NCBI GenBank assembly: GCA_018401645.1
Contig: JAGYKK010000009.1
Location: forward strand, 1 to 64,000
Length of the DNA: 64,000 bases
Source: Mycobacterium sp.
GTDB taxonomy: Bacteria > Actinomycetota > Actinomycetes > Mycobacteriales > Mycobacteriaceae
Direction: 5' to 3'
In this document: piece by piece, positions 38,074 through 48,499 of the stretch
Layout: each line of letters starts with the position of its first letter
How positions within the stretch are numbered: position 1 is the stretch's first letter
Position numbers and translations under genes: made by a program
The notes under the pieces: generated by a model
Told to the model about the DNA's origin: nothing
The model's database searches: none
Seen by the model: only the letters and a program-made list of their open reading frames with translations

Positions 38074-39258
38074 ATGCCAAGCATCCCCCAGTCACTGCTG
38101 TGGATCTCACTAGTGGTGCTATGGCTCTTCGTTTTGGTGCCGATGCTCATCAGCAAAGCGTGAGACGGTCCGCCGGACGAGCGATGTCGCCCTTACCACC
38201 CGGGTGCTGGGCGATGCCCAAGGCTCGCCTGGTCAGGCGCCGTGGCCGGCGACGGGCCACCGCCATGGTCCGGACTGGCAGCGCGACGCCGACCCCACCG
38301 ATGAGCACGACGAAGTCGGGGAACGACGAGGGCTGTGCGCCGCACGTGCTGGTGGCCGCCGCGAGCGACGTCGGTGATGGTCGTTGCCATGTCGGGTCGG
38401 TCCGCGCTGCGGGGAGGATCTAGCGAACCCGTCTACCTCGATGTCGATGTCGTCGACGGGACCTCGGGCACTGCCGGTTGGCTCCGACGGCCAGGAGAGC
38501 CCAGCCTGTTTGCGACGGATCCGCCGGCGCCGGACGAGTCCGGCGCGCGAGGGTTCGTCAGTGCTGAGCCATCGGCGGAATCCGCCATTTCTGAGGAGAC
38601 AGCGTTCGATCCGATCGCGGAGCCGGTGGACCAGGACGATCCGCGGGACGGTCTCGACGAGTACGAGTACATCGACGACACGTCCGGCCTGGAGACCGAG
38701 GCGATCGCCGAGGCTATGGGCGCCCGCGGATGAGCGGGTGGACGGCCTCGGAGGCGTCATCGGCGAACCGCCGACGTCCGCATCGCGGCCCGGCAACCGT
38801 CAGCGGCGCCTGGAGACCACGACCACGGCCGCGGTGAGCGCCTTGCCGCAAGTACCGGTTCCGCACCCGGGTGTTGTCGCCATGTCGGCCATCATGGTGG
38901 CGTCCGCCGTGGCGTCGTGGCACCCTCAACGGCCTTTGGTGAGTCGGTGGTGCCACCGCGACGGTCACCGTGCTCTACCTGGCCTACCTGCGCCATTGGG
39001 CGCGGATCGAGGCCCAGGTTCGCCGCCGCCGACAGCGCATGGCGCGCACCACGACCGATGGAACGCGCCCCCGAATGGAGCGTCGACTATCAGCGAGGCC
39101 GAGGTTCCCGGCCCGGCTCCGGCGGCCCGGCGCGGCGGTGCTCGATATCGACGACGAGGATCCCGTCTTCAGGCATCTCGACGGGTCGCCTACAGTCGGC
39201 TTATGACCTGCCGAGGGCGGCTGGCGTGAGTAGGACTTTCGGGCGTTCGGGCTGGTAG
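38074..39258 (+). CDS. Rv0996-type membrane protein, probable GlpR (frameshifted)
   Basis: Begins MPSIPQSLLWISLVVLWLFVLVPMLISK, a single N-terminal membrane anchor identical in style to Rv0996. After that the frame changes every few hundred bases: EPVYLDVDVVDG, an acidic segment EYEYIDDTSGLETEAIAEA, two further hydrophobic stretches around 38870-38990 (VAMSAIMVASAVASW, AYLRHWARIEAQVRRRRQRM) and DIDDEDPVFRHLD at the end. The stop is uncertain; 39258 follows the frame with YDLPRAAG. In Corynebacterium the equivalent neighbour of the MoeA-like Glp is its membrane receptor GlpR, which places this protein at the division septum. Confidence 0.72.
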
Positions 39259-39272
39259 CCTGCATACGACCA

Positions 39273-39348
39273 AGGGCTATAGCGCAGTTGGTAGCGCGTC
39301 TCGTTCGCATCGAGAAGGTCGGGGTTCCGATTCCCCTTAGCTCCACCA
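39273..39348 (+). tRNA. tRNA-Ala (anticodon CGC), with probable sequence errors
   Basis: Cloverleaf readable: acceptor GGGCTA pairing with TAGCTCC, D arm AGCGCAGTTGGTAGCGC, anticodon stem TCTCG/CGAGA around TTCGCAT, giving anticodon CGC for codon GCG, and encoded CCA at 39346-39348. The 5' side seems to lack one G of the usual GGGGCTA, and the T arm reads GGGGTTCCGATTCCCC, i.e. one G missing and one C added relative to GGGGGTTCGATTCCCC. Confidence 0.88.
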
Positions 39349-39432
39349 TTTGTTCCTGCCTTTTCTCAGCCCGGCGCCGTAGTCGGCGTGCCGCGGCCAC
39401 CCGGCGAGCCGCTCGTACGTTATCGTTTCGTG

Positions 39433-40105
39433 ATGTTTGTACGGATTGATGAGCGAAAAAGTGGTCGGCGCTGATCGGTGCCGGGTCGTGGGCTCCGACG
39501 ATCGTCCTGCCGGCCGCCGTTGGCTCTTCGCCGCCGTGGCCGGTGCGAATCCCGGCCCGGGGGAGGTCGCCGCTCCGGCCGGCGACCATGCGCGTGTGCT
39601 GCCGGAGGTGGCCCCGGCCCCCGAATTGCCAGTGGCTGGGGCCCCGGCCCCGGGAGCTCAAATAGCCGCCGCGCCGCGGCGGCGGTGGTGGTACCAGCCG
39701 CCCACGTGGCGGGCGCCCGTTCCACCGCAGGGTTGCTCCGGAACAGGGTCTGCAGGTCAAGACCATCCTCGCAGCGCACTGGTGTCAGCGCTGCTTTCCC
39801 ACAGATCCACCAACGCGATCGGGGTCAGCCGGACATAAGCCGTGGCACCCCAGCGGGCGGGCGATTGATCTGATGATCCCGAACCCTGGCAGTGCCGAGG
39901 GCATCGCACTCGGCGACTCGATCCTCGCGTTCGTGATGGATAACGCGGGCCGATTCGAGGTGCAGGACGTGATTTGGCGAGGAACGTACTACACACCGGG
40001 TGGCAATTGCCAGCGGGTCCGGCTACGGCCACCACGACCACATTGCACATCACCACCGTCGGCGGTGGGTTTCCGAACGGCGGGGAAGAGTACCCGGCCA
40101 GCTGA
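39433..40105 (+). CDS. Secreted protein with an HHDH C-terminal domain (heavily frameshifted)
   Basis: Pieces in three frames read as one protein: N-terminal FVRIDE, an Ala/Pro-rich linker (APAPELPVAGAPAPGAQIAA), then GLQVKTILAA, HPSGRAIDLMIPNPGSAEGIALGDSILAFVMDN, RFEVQDVIWRGTYYTPGG, GYGHHDHI and VGGGFPNGGEEY, ending TGA at 40105. The order HPSGRAIDLM ... GYGHHDH looks like the metal-site pattern of a mycobacterial exported domain related to cell-wall peptidases or VldE-like folds; activity is not established. Its start is unclear. It converges on the next gene. Confidence 0.6.
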
Positions 40106-40144
40106 TTTCGCGGGCGACGTACCGCCTCAGGTTTGGCGCAGTAC

Positions 40145-41571
40145 CCGCGCCAGACCTTATTGACCTGTAGTGCCGTCACCCGCGCTAGTCGCTTGTCGTT
40201 GGCGGGGATGACGTGCCATGGTGCGGCATCAGAGGTGGTACGCAAAATCGTCTGATCGACCGCCTTGACGTAGTCGTCCATCGCTCGCGGTTGCGGTAGT
40301 CCTCTTCGGTGATCTTGTGGGACTTGTAAGCGGTCTGCTCGCGCGCTGTAAAGCGAGCGAGTTGTTCCTCGGGGACACGTGCAGCCAGAACTTCGCGACA
40401 TAGTAGCCGCGTTCGACAAGTTGACTTTCGAAGTCATTGATCGTCGTAGGCCCGCTGCCATTCCGCGGGAGCGGCGGAGCCTTCGACCCGTTCGGGGAGC
40501 AGCCGTACCAGGTTCCGGTCGAAGATCACGACCTTGCCGCCACGGCGGCAGATCGCGCCAGAAGCGCCACGGGTAGTGGAACTTGCGCTCCTCCTCGGTG
40601 GGGGCGGCCACCGGGATCACCCGTAGTCACCGGCCTCCATGGCGCCGGTGATCCGCCGGATGAGCCCGCCTTTTCCGGCGGCATCCCACCCTCGAAGGCC
40701 AAAACTGTTCCCACCCCGCGTTTTCGCGCCTCAATCGCCAGTCAGTGCAGCCGGGACTGCTGTTTGGCAAGCTTCGCCCGGTAGTCCTCCTACTCAGCGT
40801 CCCGGAAGATCGAGCACGAGCACATCGGAGGCGGCGTCGGTATCTCCGAACACCGGTTCAGCACCGAGAGTCCCGGGGATCGGGATTTCTCAGCCAGCCG
40901 GGTCGACAGCGCCGGGGGATCGTTCGAGCGACGGTCAGGTCGCGGTACCGACATCTGGACTCGACAATCGTCAGGGTGCACCGGGCCGCTGTCTCCGCAG
41001 TATCCGCTCGGCGATGGGAAGCACCGGACCGAGTGCATCCAGAACCGCCCGGTCGCGTTGGTCCACCTGCCAGCCCGTTTCCGGGATGCTTCTCTGCCGC
41101 CTTGGTTCTTCTTCTGAATTTTCGCCGGGGTGTGCAGGAGAATTTCAGGATCAGGGCACCATCGGTGACCAGTGCGTGTTGCATGGTGGCGTATGACGAA
41201 GCCAGATGGAGAATTCGGGTTCGTCGATATCACCCTCGGCGCGCAATTTATTCGCCCGCATCAGGCCGCCGACGAAGGAGGCGGCCACGGGGAGGCAATG
41301 ACCGCCATAGTCGCCACAGTTGGGGCGCTGTGATTCCCTCCTCGGTGGGATCAGCGAACACCCGGGTGTCGGCGTAGCGAGTCCATCCGCGTTGAGTTGG
41401 GTCGACCGCGCGTTGACGCCAGCCGATCTCTCCCGGCGATCCAGATGACCACCGGGAAGTCGGCGTCGCGCAGGTCGTACTGGGCGTTGATCAGACCGAC
41501 CCGCAGGTCTCCGATCGCCTCCTCAATTCGGTCTTGCCAATTTTGTTACCGACCTCGGATACCTCGAGCAT
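40145..41571 (-). CDS. Polyphosphate:AMP phosphotransferase (PPK2 family, tandem domain), heavily frameshifted
   Basis: Uses polyphosphate to phosphorylate AMP (or ADP). From ATG 41571: MLEVSEVGNKIGKTEL, IGDLRVGLINAQYDLRDADFPVVIWIAG (first domain), TMQHALVTDGALILKF, TIVESRCRYRDLTVA, then RLAIEARKRGVGTVLAFEG (Walker-type start of second domain), RVIPVAAPTEEERKFHYPWRFWRDLP, VIFDRNWYGR, EWQRAYDEINDFESQLVE, YYVAKFWLHVSPEEQLARF, HKITEEDYRNRE, DDYVKAVDQTILRTTSDAAPWHVIPANDKRLARVTALQV. At least ten frame changes are needed. The 3' end is uncertain within about 50 bases. Confidence 0.8.
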
Positions 41572-41612
41572 GTCTCAGCATCCCACCGCGGCCACGCCGG
41601 TGGTGCAGTTGT

Positions 41613-42619
41613 TCAGGTCGCGCTTCGTTCGTCGGCCTCCAGGGCATTCAGCACTGCTGCGCGAGTGTCAGGCGTTCGGTAACGGAGGGTCCGCCGCCGC
41701 CCCTGCGGGCAGGTCACTGAGCGCGGCCGGATTGTGCTCGGCAGGCGTGGTGGTGTCGATGAACACCGTCACCGACTCGACGAACCTCGCCGGATCGTCG
41801 TGGAAGGGAAATGGCCCGGGTTCTGAAGATCTCCAACCGGGAACCGGGCATGGCGGCGTGAGCCATCTGGGCGTGACCAACCGGTATGACGGCATCGTCT
41901 GCTCCCCAGATCAGTTGCACCGGAACGGATTCCGTCAAATAACAGCGGTCCAGCATAGTGCTACCTGTCCGCGCCAGTCCACAACAGCGCGCGCAGCGTC
42001 ACGGGTGAATGCCGACGAGGCGGTGGGTTCGAACCCAGATCGGCCAATTCGCAGCATCGTAGGATGTCGGCCCAGTCCATGGAACCGACGACCGTGCCCA
42101 ATAAACGCCCGAACGCCTGGGGTCGGCAGCACCAGAGGTCGAGTAATGCCAGGGCCTCCGCGCCGACCGGCAACGATGCAATCCGCGGTGCGATATTGAC
42201 GTCCCTGGTGACACCACCGGAACCCACCAGGATCAGGCGTTCCCGCAGGTGTGGAAACTGATAGGCGAATTGCATCGCCACCCCACCGCGCCAGTGCGAC
42301 GACGGTGGCCCGTTCGATACCGAGGACGCTCAGCGAGTCGCGCATCCCGTTCGCGTAGGCGGCAACCGCGAATAGTCCGCCCGGTTTATCCGACTGACCG
42401 TGCCCCAACAGATCCGGAGCGATCACGGTGAACCGCCGTGCCAGGCTGCTGTGCACTGTTTGCCCAGGTGGTCGAGTTGTCCCCGACACCGTGGATCAGG
42501 ATCAGCGTCGGGCCATGACCGGCGATCGGAAACGCCGGCGATAGCCGTGGATCATCGCGAATCTCAGTTGCGGTGTCGGATCGAGGACCGACTTCAGGCG
42601 GCGCTTAGTCCGATGCCAT
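41613..42619 (-). CDS. Alpha/beta hydrolase (heavily frameshifted)
   Basis: Serine hydrolase-fold protein of about 330 aa. Recoverable in order: [79 protein letters not shown], then a damaged nucleophile region (GHSLGGG expected; bases near 42290-42315 are missing), [47 protein letters not shown] (acid), [14 protein letters not shown] (His), DERSAT at the end. Resembles Rv2715-type hydrolases of unknown substrate. Confidence 0.75.
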
Positions 42620-42694
42620 GACACCTCAAGCGATCCGGGACGGAAGTTCAGTCTAACAGCGCTCCGGAAGCTTCCACTCGAGTTCCTCGGCCGC

Positions 42695-45150
42695 CTACTC
42701 GTTGTCGCCACCGTGGCCAGTGTCGCGGCGACCGACGAGTCGGCAATTAATCCGCGGGCGGCCGGCCACACCCAGTTGCACTTTGCAGGGGAGATCGTCG
42801 CCGTGTTCGCGGGTGTATTCCCGGGCGTGGATTCCGGTTGTCCACCATCTGCTGGCGCAACGGCATACCGGGAACCGAGTTTCGGCACTCGGTCGATGAC
42901 GTCGATCACGAGATGGAAGCGGTCCAGATCGTTGAGCATCACCATGTCGAAAGGAGTGGTGGTGGTGCCCTCCTCCTTGTATCCCCGGACGTGGATTTAA
43001 GCGCATCGTTGCTGCGGCGGTACCAGGCGGTGGATTAGCCACGGGTAGCCGTGATGACGAAGATGACCACGGCCTCGGTGAAGACCATGTCGAACTCACG
43101 GTTGGACAGCCCGTGCGGGTGCTCGCTGGAATCCTGCAGGCGCATCAGATCCACCACGTTGACGAAGCGCACCCCGAGTTCCGGAACGTGCTGGCGCAGT
43201 AGGTCCGCCGCCCGGCCAGCGCCTCCAGCGTCGGCACGTCACCCGGCTGAGGCCAGCACGACGTCAGTTCGCAGCCGTACTCCTCGGTGCCGGCCCATTC
43301 CCGGAATTCCCACCCCGCGGGTGCGGTGCGCGATCGCCTCGTCCATGGTTAGGAAGTTTCGGGTGCGGTTGCTGAAACGACGACGTTGACGTACTGCCGC
43401 GACCGCAGGCAATGGTCGTAGGTGGAGAGCAGTGTGTTGGCGTCCGGCGGCAGATACACCCGCACCACCTCCCCGGCGCTCTTGTTCACGACGTGATCGA
43501 TGAAACCCGGGTCTGGTGAGAGAAGCCGTTGTGGTCTTGGCGCCACGCTGACTGGACAACAGGTAGTTCAGGCTCGCGATGGGACGGCGCCACGGGATGT
43601 AGTTGTGACCTTGAGCCACTTCGCGTGCTGGTTGAACATCGAGTCGATGATGATGTGGATGGTGCCTCGTAGCAGTTGAACAAGCCGTGCCGGCCGGTGG
43701 CAGATAACCCTCGAGCCAGCCCTGGCACTGGTGTTCAGACAGCATCTCGACCACCCGGCCGGCTGGGCGAGGTGGTCATCGACCTCAGGACGAAGAACTC
43801 CGCATTCCACTGTTTATCGGTCGCCTCGAACACGGGTTGTAGCCGATTGGAGGCGGTTTCGTCGAGTCCGAAGATCCGGAAGTTGTCGAGTTGAGCCGAA
43901 CGACGTCGGTCAACCGCTGGCCGAGCACCTTGGTCGCTTCGGCGGTGGCCCCGGCGCGGAGTACCTCGACGGCATAGTCGCGGAAGACGGGGGAGTCGGA
44001 GTCCTTCAGGAGTAACCCGCCATTGGCATGTGGGTTGTCGCTCATCCGCAGCGTGCCCCGTGGAGCCAATGCGGCGATGTCCGGAGTTAAGAGTTTGCCT
44101 GTCGGATCAAATAATTCCTCCCGGTCGGTAGGAGGCCAACCAGTCGGCGAGCTGCGGTGCTCCGGTGTGTCGCGCACTGGCCAGCGGGACCTGATGCGCT
44201 CGCCACGGCGGTGGTCTTCTTACACCCATCGATGAAGCGGGGCCAGTCCAGCCCTTCAGGGTGCGGAAGACGATCATCGGCCACCACGCAGCCGGGTCTC
44301 ATCCCCGGCGGCGGCATTGGCCTGATGGTGGCGACCTGTGGGGACCTCGTCGAGTAACGCGGCGAAGCGGCGGTGGGCATCGGTGGTCGGGAGTTGTCGT
44401 CGGCAACCTCGAAGAAATACGGATTATGGCCGTAACCGATCATCAGGCTTCGCAGCTCATCGGGCAGGATACGATCCAGCACAGTCCAGTTGGCGATCTT
44501 GTAGCCGTTGGTGCAGGATTGGTAGGACGACACCGTCTTTGAAGGGGTGCATGAACTTGTTGGAATGCAAGCTGGTCGCCAAGGCTCCGGTCTCAGCCTC
44601 GCCATCGCCGATGACCGCGGCGCGACGGGAAGATCGGGATTGTCGAACGCCGCACCGTAGGCGTGCGGAAGGGCGTAGCCAGAGTTCGCCGCCCTCATGG
44701 ATGGAACCGGGAGTTTCCGGGGCGACGTGGGAGGGAATTCCGCCCGGGAAGGAGGAAACTGCCGGAACAACCGTCGCAGGCCACCTCGGTGTCGGTGGTG
44801 ATGTCGGGATGGGTCTCGGTGTAGGTGCCGTCGGTGGAGCGCTGGCCCATAGGCCGGGACCGCCGTGGCCGGGACCGGTGATGTGACCGTGGACTGGGCG
44901 CGTTCGCAGATCATCCGGTGAGGTGGGCGTAAAGGAAATTGAGCCCCGGCGTGGTGCCCCCAGTGTCGAGCAGTCGTGGTTTGACGTCCTCGCGTGACAG
45001 TGGGGTCCGCAGCAGCGGGTTGTCGAGGAGGTAGATCTGGCCGACGGAGGTAGTTGGTGGCGCGCCACCACCCCGTCGATCCGGGCGATCATCTCGTGGC
45101 CAGCGCCGATGCTGGGAGGCCTGCCAGGCGGTGGGAGGTGTCGCGGTCAT
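42695..45150 (-). CDS. xfp: Phosphoketolase (heavily frameshifted)
   Basis: Thiamine-diphosphate enzyme cleaving xylulose-5-P/fructose-6-P to acetyl phosphate. From ATG 45150 with GGAGA upstream: [59 protein letters not shown] segment, [10 protein letters not shown] (ThDP loop), [44 protein letters not shown] piece, [89 protein letters not shown], then [29 protein letters not shown]. The order is complete but roughly fifteen or more frame changes are needed. Confidence 0.82.
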
Positions 45151-45191
45151 GGCGTCTCCAATCCATCGTGGTGCCGGGCCCGTCGATCAGG

Positions 45192-45262
45192 CCAGTCCGG
45201 GGTCCCCAGTTCGGGATCCCCAGTCCCGAGATCCCCAGTTCAGGATCCCCTAGTCAGGACAG
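45192..45262. repeat. Degenerate ~14-bp tandem repeats between xfp and glgP
   Basis: About five imperfect copies of CCCCAGTTCGGGAT (variants with CCCGAG, TTCAGG, TAGTCAGG) fill most of the gap between the end of glgP and the start of xfp. Confidence 0.6.
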
Positions 45263-47729
45263 GGCCGGGCCGACGTTTCCAGTTCATCGCCCAGTACTCG
45301 GTGATCGGTCGGTCAGGAAGGCACTCCCGCGCAGAGTTGAGGATCGACTTCGAGTCGGTCAGGGCGTCCAGCCAGGTATTGCCGACCTCGTTCTGGCTTC
45401 GGATGTAGTCGGCGTAATCCGCCAGCACCGGGAAGTGGTCGTGGTTGCGAAGGTTGCCCAGCAGCGGTGCAAATACCTCGGTGTCACCGCCGGAGAAGCG
45501 ACCCTCGGCGATGCAGTCCAGGGCGGTCGCCAGTTCACCGGAGACATGGTCGCGGGGCCAGTAGCCCTCCACGATGGAGTTGCGTCACCTCCTCGACCGT
45601 GAGTCGAACAGGAAGAAGTTCTCCGGACCGGCCTCGGCCGCATCTCGGCGTTGGCGCCTGCGTCGGTGCCGATGGTCAGGGCTCCATTCATCATGAACTT
45701 CGCTGCCGGTTCCGGGGCTTCCTTTCCGGCGGTGAAATCTGCTCCGAGAGGTCCGCGGCCGGATAAATCAACTGGCCGTTCTGAGCATTGAAGTTCGGGA
45801 TGAACGCCACCTTCATGCGATCGTTGACATCGGGGTCGGAGTTGACCGTCTCCCGCAGGTTGATCAACTTGATGATGAGTTTGGCGATGGTAGCCGGGGG
45901 CGGCTTTGCCGCGAAATATATGCCCAGGGGGCGATCTTGAGATCAGGTTCTGCTTGATCCGGTTGTAGGCGGTGATGATGTACGGGACGTTGGTGCTGCC
46001 GCTTGTACTCATGAATTCGTTTGACCTGGACGTCGAAGAGCCAGTCCGGATTCAAGACGATTCCGGTGTGCGCCTGATGTAGTCGACAGCCGCGCCTTGT
46101 TCTCCCGCTTGACGGCACGCCAACGCTGGCCGAATGCGGGGTCGTCCACCGGTGCCAGGGCCGCAACTTCGAGATCGACCATCCAACCCTCGCCGATGGT
46201 CTCGTCAGGCAACCCGCGCAGTCGGGGTTGCTCAGGCCCACGAATCGCCGCGGTGTGACGCCGTTGGTCTTGTTGCTGAACCGATCCGGCCACAGCTCGT
46301 AGAAGTCCTTGAGGATCGTGGTCTTGACCAGTTCAGTGCATCGCGGCGACCCCGTTGACGGCGTGGCTGCCGACGGTGGCCGGTCGTATCGGACGCTCTT
46401 GGAACCGTCCTCGCCGATGATCGACATCCGTCGAACCCGGGCCTCATCACCGGGAAACTGGCCCGGACTTCGTCGAGGAAGCGCGGTTGATCTCGAAGAT
46501 GATCTCAAGATGGCGCGGGGCAGGAACTGCTCGAACATCGACAGCGGCCAGGTCTCAGGCCTCCGGCAGCAGGGTGTGGTTGGTCGTGACATTGTTGCCA
46601 CGGTGATCCGCCGACTCGTCCCAGCCCAGGTGGCGCTCGTCCATCAGCAGTCGCATCCAGTTCGGCAACGGCGATCGACGGGTGGGTGTCATTGAGTTGG
46701 ACGGCCACCCGATCGGGCAGCGAGCGCACGTGGCTGCCCGCGGGTCCTCGATCAGATTTTGGGATGTCCTGCAATGAGCACGGGAACGAAGAAGTACTGC
46801 TGCGGCAACCGCAGTTGCTTGCCCGCCGCCGGCGCTCGTCGTTGGGATAAAGGATCTTAGTGACGGTCTCGGAGACCACCTCGTCCTCGACCACGCGGTA
46901 GTAGTCGCCGGCGTTGAACGCATCGAGCGAGTTCTTTCATCGCCCGGGCGCTCCATAGGGTCAGGGTGTTGCAGGTGTTCACGCCGTAGCCCTGGATCGG
47001 GGAGCCGTAGTAGACGCCCTTGACCGAGCGCTGCGGAATCCCACTCGACCCGCTCAACGCCCTGCTCGTCGAGAATTGGCGCTCAGTGTAGCCGCCCCAC
47101 TTGACCTGATAGTTCCAGTTCGGGCTTGGCGATCTCCCACGGGTTGCCTCGGCCAGCCAATTGTCAGTGGTCTCGACTTGCCGACCGTCATGGATCTCCT
47201 GGTCAGTGCCGAACTCGTAGCGAATGCCGTAGCCGATCGCCGGTCGCTGCAGGGTGGCCAGCGATTCCAGGTAACACGCCGCCAGTCGGCCCAGGCCGCC
47301 GTTGCCCAGGCCCGGTTCCTGTTCGCAGGCCAGCACCTCGTCAAGTCCTGGCCCAGCGCGGCCAGCGCGACCCGCGCCTCGTCCTCGATATCAGGTTGAG
47401 CGGGTTGTTGCCCAGATGCGGTCCCGAGCAGGAAACTCCCGCGGACAGGTAGCAGGCCACCTTCGAGGGACTGCCGCAGGTAGGTCTCAGTGGTCTTGAC
47501 CCAGCGTTCCCTGCATGCGATCCTTGCGCCAGGGCCAGGGCCTGATAGTAGTGCTGCTGCTCGAGGGAGGGGCGTCGGGCCGACCGAGGAGTAGCGCAGG
47601 TGGTCCTCGATCCCACGACGCAGGCCGTTCGGGCTCATCGCGGTCCGGTTATCTTCATGTCCGTTCGTGACCGGCCGGACGGGGACGGGTGGTACTTCAG
47701 ACCGACGACGTGTGAATGACCTCGCTCAT
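45254..47729 (-). CDS. glgP: Glycogen/maltodextrin phosphorylase (heavily frameshifted)
   Basis: Releases glucose-1-phosphate from glycogen with PLP. From ATG 47729 ([10 protein letters not shown]): [208 protein letters not shown] followed by [12 protein letters not shown] (PLP Lys region, partly damaged), [28 protein letters not shown]. Twenty or more frame changes. The corrected stop is probably 45254-45256; the observed frame runs to 45240. Confidence 0.82.
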
Positions 47730-47734
47730 GGTTC

Positions 47735-48499
47735 CGCGCTCCCGGATTGTGTGTCGCCGTGGCGCAGGTATCACACCGGCGGGGATTTCGCTCCAGTTCA
47801 GGCAACCGGGCGGTGAACGAATCGCGACGTCAGTCCAACACGACGGACTGGACCGGGCCCCGGTCCTCGATAGTGGTGGTGACGTCGCGACACTCACCGA
47901 TGACATCGACCCCCGGGTGGCGGTGGCGTTGGGGTCCTGCGGGCGCAGCGCGATGATCCACGTCGTTTTCCTCAACGCGGGGCGTGACTGGGAAAAAGCG
48001 GGTGACCGAGAACCCTGCGGCCCGTAACAGGTCGAGCATCGCCGCGATCCTGATCGTCAGCGGCCCAGGGCTTTGGGCCGGTGGATATGCCGATGCGCAT
48101 CCGCCCCGAAACGGCAGGTCGCCGCGGCTGTTGCAGGCCGAGTGCCAAAACGAGGCCTCTCGACGACATCAGGCCCAGGATCGCCACCACCTCTCGGGCC
48201 GCGGGGACCTGACTTTGGATTCCTCAGGTGTCATCGGGCGGGTCTCATCAGTTGGGAACCCCGTCATGATCACTGACCATCCTGAAGAGCGGCGCATCCG
48301 GATAACACCGCCGCAACGATCGCGGTACTGGTCGGAATCTCCGACCAGGGCCTCGCGCGACGTCATGGTGGTGCCCCGTCGTCGCGGGTCGCAACAACTC
48401 CGGATCAATCAGCGGGACGCTCCAGTTCGGCAGGCCCAGTCCGGCGACCGAGCCAAGGACGCTGTCACGGTGCGGTGCGGTCATGCCCCTGCTCCTCAA
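47735..48499 (-). CDS. Unidentified gene (frameshifted)
   Basis: Minus-strand coding stretch between glgP and the DUF1023 hydrolase. It begins at ATG 48499, MTAPHRDSVLGSVAGLGLPNW, LIDPELLRPATT. After breaks, fragments EALVGDSDQYRDRCGG, GWSVIMTGFPTDETRPMTPEE, VVAILGLMSS and, near the end, IRIAAMLDLLRAAGFSVTRFFPVTPR and TTWIIALRPQDPN follow. The last two resemble the end of a small enzyme, perhaps a methyltransferase, but I do not recognise the family. Its start overlaps the upstream gene by 20 bases, so it belongs to the same transcript. Confidence 0.5.

Noticed and set aside
39757..40620. A single 287-aa minus-strand protein
   Set aside because: Only its two short parts match a PPK2-type enzyme; the last 100 residues are antisense to the secreted HHDH gene. 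It is a chance read-through across indels.
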